From the NCBI RefSeq assembly GCF_964199755.1, contig NC_133898.1, positions 130,012,224 to 130,076,223 on the forward strand: DNA of 64,000 bases, read 5' to 3'. The notes under the pieces are model-generated. The model was not told the origin of the DNA and did not search any database. It saw nothing but the letters and a program-made list of their open reading frames with translations. The position numbers were made by a program, and so were the translations under genes. Each line of letters opens with the position of its first letter. Positions within the stretch are counted from its first letter, which is position 1. Shown in pieces: positions 61,226 to 64,000 of this stretch. Source of the DNA: Larus michahellis (Eukaryota; Chordata; Aves; Charadriiformes; Laridae).

Positions 61226-61431
61226 ACTCCTTCAAAGGATGAGTTTGTAGTTATTGATGTGCAACCAGTAAGAAGCAACATCCCAGAGGCAAACCTTTTT
61301 GTGCCAGGAAGGAGGACAAACAAGGAGAAAAAAGAGCTCCCACCGTGGCGTTCTCCAGACAAGAATCCTACAGACACCATCCGATTCAACTACCTCAACA
61401 ACTACGACCCCATCGAGCAGGCGAGGCAGGC
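61226..61431 (+). CDS. FBXO16: FBXO16 coding exon 5 (last exon in the window)
   Basis: Encodes residues 169 to ~237, TPSKDEFVVIDVQPVRSNIP then a basic stretch (GRRTNKEKKEL), PPWRSPDKNPTDTIRFNYLN and NYDPIEQARQ. The PPWRS...IRFNYL region matches FBXO16; the middle is poorly conserved. The exon is 206 nt and ends in phase 2 before GTAAGA. Reading on without splicing gives one Ala and then TAA. Human FBXO16 has about 55 more residues, so the terminal exon should lie right of the window. Confidence 0.93.
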
Positions 61432-63449
61432 GTAAGAGCTTGATCTCTTCTTCCCTTTTGCTTTCTCTACGATGTAGGGTATGTCTGTGTCCTTTGCAAG
61501 CTCACTCTGCCCGTGCTCCAAGCTGCCCGGAAGCCTTATAATTCACCAACCTGGTTGCAAATCCACTTTGCTGTTCTTTTGGCTTTTCTTGGATTGATCT
61601 TGGTTCTGTTGTGGTGGCAGCTGCACTACTTCATGTCCTTTCAGCGCAGAGCTGGGCACAGCTTCTGAGAGGCTACCTATAAAATAGGCTGTAACTCCTG
61701 GGGACGTTACACAGCTCTAATGGGAAGAATCAGGACAAGAGTTTGTTCAAAAGTTTTTCAATAAAGCTCCAAGGTTGAGAGGAATCTGCGGTTTTTGCAC
61801 AGAAGAGGAAGAATTAATTAATTGTGATGAACATAATTCTATCACTTCAAGGGGTTTCTGTCTGAAAAGAGATTTAGTTGACTGAATAGGGGTGCAGGTG
61901 TAAGAGTATGTATGCACTATAGAACATTTAAGTAATAAATAGTATTTGTATCTACACTGCCTGGGATAGCAACAAAAGAAAGGCATTTCCACCCCAAAAT
62001 ATAGTTTTGCACACCAACGCGTGTTAGGACTGCCCCATGGTTTCCTTTGACGCTTCTGGCATCAGATATTTTCAGACTCTTAGATCTGTGGTCAGATTTC
62101 TGTGCATTAACAAGCATCAGCAGGAGCAGTAGCAAGGAGGCTGCGGTAGTCACCTGTGTGCAGTGTTCGGCCCGTTTCCCGTTTAAGTCTCTGGTAACAC
62201 CACCTCTCATTTTTCACGGGCTCACAGCAGTTAGCTCAGCTCAGCTGATGTGCAGTAACTTGTGCAACTGGGAACACCATCGCTAACCTGAGCCTGGCGA
62301 ACAGGTAATGGGTTAGCTTGACTGTTGCCTGGTTGCTGCACGAGTCCCTGTGAAAAGGGACTGCTCAGGCTCTCACCCAACCGGAGGTGCAGAGAGGAGG
62401 AGATTCCTCTTCACCGTGCCAACAAAAACCTTGGGAACCAATTGAGCCACAGTGAAGGTCTCCAGATTGTACTTCAAGTAAATAACTGAGAGAGCTGCGA
62501 TTAGCCCTGTGCACAGGAACAATCAACCCATGAATTACCCCAGACGCGTGATTATTTGGCTAAGCAGTCGTGCGCTCGCGTAGGCTCTTTCTCAATGTGA
62601 TTAACTTTGCCGGACCCACCATTCCTCCGGGGTGTTCCACAAAGTTCCCAGTGTCTGAGCAAAAGCCTTTTATGAATCATTTTTTAATCCGCGTCCCCTA
62701 GTCCTAGGATACTGCACTACTTCAAAGAGCTTTCCAGTTTCCACCTCACCCTCTTTTCTGTGGTGTGTTTCCAAACTCTAGCACCATTTTGGGCAGAGTT
62801 CTTTGAGGCTTTTAACTAAATATTTTGACAAAATGCCTCTTGTTACAAATGGATGTCCTGATATTATTTTTCAGTTGTGCTAAATGTTTCTCTGTAGCAG
62901 TTCCCAGAGGTTTCTGTGAGGTTTAGGGTTTCCTTTTGCTGGCTGTGACCCCGTGTCAAAAGTGGGACAAGCCTTGTTTGAAGAGTTTAAAAGTTGCTCC
63001 TTCCAGCATTGAGCTGTAGATGCAGCTGACAACCAGATGCAAATGATCCCGAGTTGCTAATGATACAGTAAGCACACTGACTGTTTTCTTCTCCTAAGTG
63101 AGATTTGAGCCTCTATCCATTTGTGCAATGGAGAATATTTTAATGCCTAGTATTCTAGCAAATCTGGCATTTATCCGTAATTATAGAGGATTATTGCAAG
63201 GAGAGAAATGAATTCTATGAGATTTGCTTGTTTATCAAGGATCTCCCTTTAATATTGCTTAAGCTGAAAGTAATTGCTAGTGTGTAGTCTCGTCTGTAAT
63301 GATTATTCAGCAATGCAGGTGTGCCGTCTCAGGTGCCGACCCAGCTTCCCACTCACAAAGTGATATTCTGGTGCTTCTCGTCTGTCGACACATGGTCGAC
63401 AGAGTCCCATCTGCAGCCCCTTCCAGAAGTCCTCCTGCTAAAGTTCTGT
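61432..63449. other. FBXO16 last visible intron, no recognised gene
   Basis: Intronic sequence. I looked for the basic C-terminal region of FBXO16 and did not find it. No repeat is recognised before the polypurine tract. Confidence 0.6.
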
Positions 63450-63650
63450 AGGGAAGGGGAAGGGGGAGGGGAAGGGGAAGGGGAAGGGGAGAGGGGAGGG
63501 GGAGGGGAGGGGAGGGGAGGGGAGGGGAGGGGAGGGGAGGGGGGGGAGGGGGAGAGGGAGAGGAGAGGAGAGGAGAGAAGAGAAGAGAAGAGAAGAGAAG
63601 AGAGAAGAGAAGAGAAGAGAAGAGAAGAGAAGAGAAGAGAAGAAGAGAAG
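63450..63650. repeat. 201-nt uninterrupted polypurine microsatellite at a CR1 tail
   Basis: Only A and G occur from 63450 to 63650. The unit changes in steps from AGAAG/GAGAA next to the CR1, through GAGAG, to GGGGA and GGGGAA farther away, mostly 5-bp period. It directly abuts the 3' end of the minus-strand CR1 at 63651. It has strong potential for triplex (H-DNA) and, in its G-rich half, quadruplex structure. Confidence 0.98.
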
Positions 63651-63880
63651 TTAAGTTGGAAGGAACCTTCAGTGCTCATCTAGTGCAACTGCCTGACCAC
63701 TTCAGGGCTGACCAAGTTAAAGCATGTTATTAAGGGCATTGTCCAATGCCTCTTAAACACTGACCGTCTTGGGGCATTGACCACCTCTCCAGGAAGTCTG
63801 TTCCAGTGTTTGACCACCCTCTCATAAAGCTTCCTAATGTTCCATCTAAATATTACGTCCTCCATCCTTTTCTTCTGGGC
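63651..63880 (-). mobile_element. CR1 LINE 3' end, minus strand, with expanded purine tail
   Basis: The minus strand encodes the ORF2 C-terminus ([25 protein letters not shown]) and a 3' UTR sharing GACCACTTCAGGGCTGACCA and TTGGGGCATTGACCAC (plus strand) with the 36.4-kb copy. It may extend to the window end, but similarity becomes unclear after about 63880. Confidence 0.88.
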
Positions 63881-64000
63881 AGCTCCTTGGGGATTGGGTC
63901 TTCAGCATTTCACCCAGCTCCCTGTCTGCAGTAGGAACAGTGGGACCACCTTTCATGCTTGAGTGTTCCTCAAGGGTAGGCTTTTGGTGGAGGCGGCAGC

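Noticed and set aside
61432..61436. In-frame TAA just after exon 5 as the FBXO16 stop
   Set aside because: It overlaps a good donor (GTAAGA), and the family has about 55 more residues, so splicing to an exon beyond the window is more likely. An alternative short C-terminus by intron retention remains possible.
63321..63683. Frames rich in Glu/Gly/Arg or Ser/Pro across the polypurine tract
   Set aside because: Purely compositional translation of a microsatellite.
1..64000. CRISPR arrays, tRNA or rRNA genes, endogenous retroviruses, bacterial-type systems
   Set aside because: I looked for regular spacer-repeat arrays, cloverleaf box sequences, LTR pairs and retroviral gene motifs and saw none that I could support; the short tandem repeats here are microsatellites and minisatellites.

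Overview
This window is vertebrate nuclear DNA, almost certainly from a bird. The evidence is two split vertebrate genes with spliceosomal introns, a CpG-island promoter, and a repeat complement dominated by 5'-truncated CR1 LINEs with the octamer tail typical of avian CR1. CR1 covers very roughly an eighth of the window by my hand count, which seems rich for a bird. I cannot name the species.

Two divergently transcribed genes share a promoter near 34.4-34.7 kb. To the left, on the minus strand, is FZD3 (a Frizzled Wnt receptor). Three coding exons are visible: 28776-28964 (start codon, signal peptide, start of the cysteine-rich domain), 2559-2755 (rest of the cysteine-rich domain core) and 1-996 (linker and TM1 to about TM6), which runs off the window. 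A 26-kb intron separates the first two. To the right, on the plus strand, is FBXO16 (an F-box protein). Five coding exons are visible: 42013-42108, 47377-47412 (36 nt), 58530-58736, 60158-60322 and 61226-61431. The C-terminal exon lies beyond 64000. The order and divergent orientation match the FZD3/FBXO16 neighbourhood of the human genome.

The promoter is compact. A strong candidate FZD3 first-exon donor (minus, 34376/34375) and a strong candidate FBXO16 first-exon donor (plus, 34719) lie only about 340 bp apart. Between them are two opposed CCAAT boxes and a 12/14 match to an RFX X-box. Left of the island is a degenerate minisatellite with a ~63-bp period (13 units aligned by eye from 33373 to 34160, probably extending left to about 32.8 kb). 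A weaker repetitive region lies to the right (35.3-38 kb).

Introns hold most of the remaining content. There are many young CR1 copies in both orientations, one of them 2.7 kb with a reverse-transcriptase reading frame broken by a single visible stop. There are ancient CR1/L3-like fragments, a small hAT-like DNA transposon with an imperfect 8-bp target duplication, a MIR-like SINE relic, and microsatellites grown from CR1 tails, including a 201-nt uninterrupted polypurine tract. The interval 12.5-25.6 kb in the long FZD3 intron is notably free of recognisable CR1. I saw no tRNA, rRNA, CRISPR or bacterial-type system. The most interesting local biology is the divergent promoter, the splicing of FBXO16 (GC-AG intron, microexon, overlapping uORF) and the layered retrotransposon structures.
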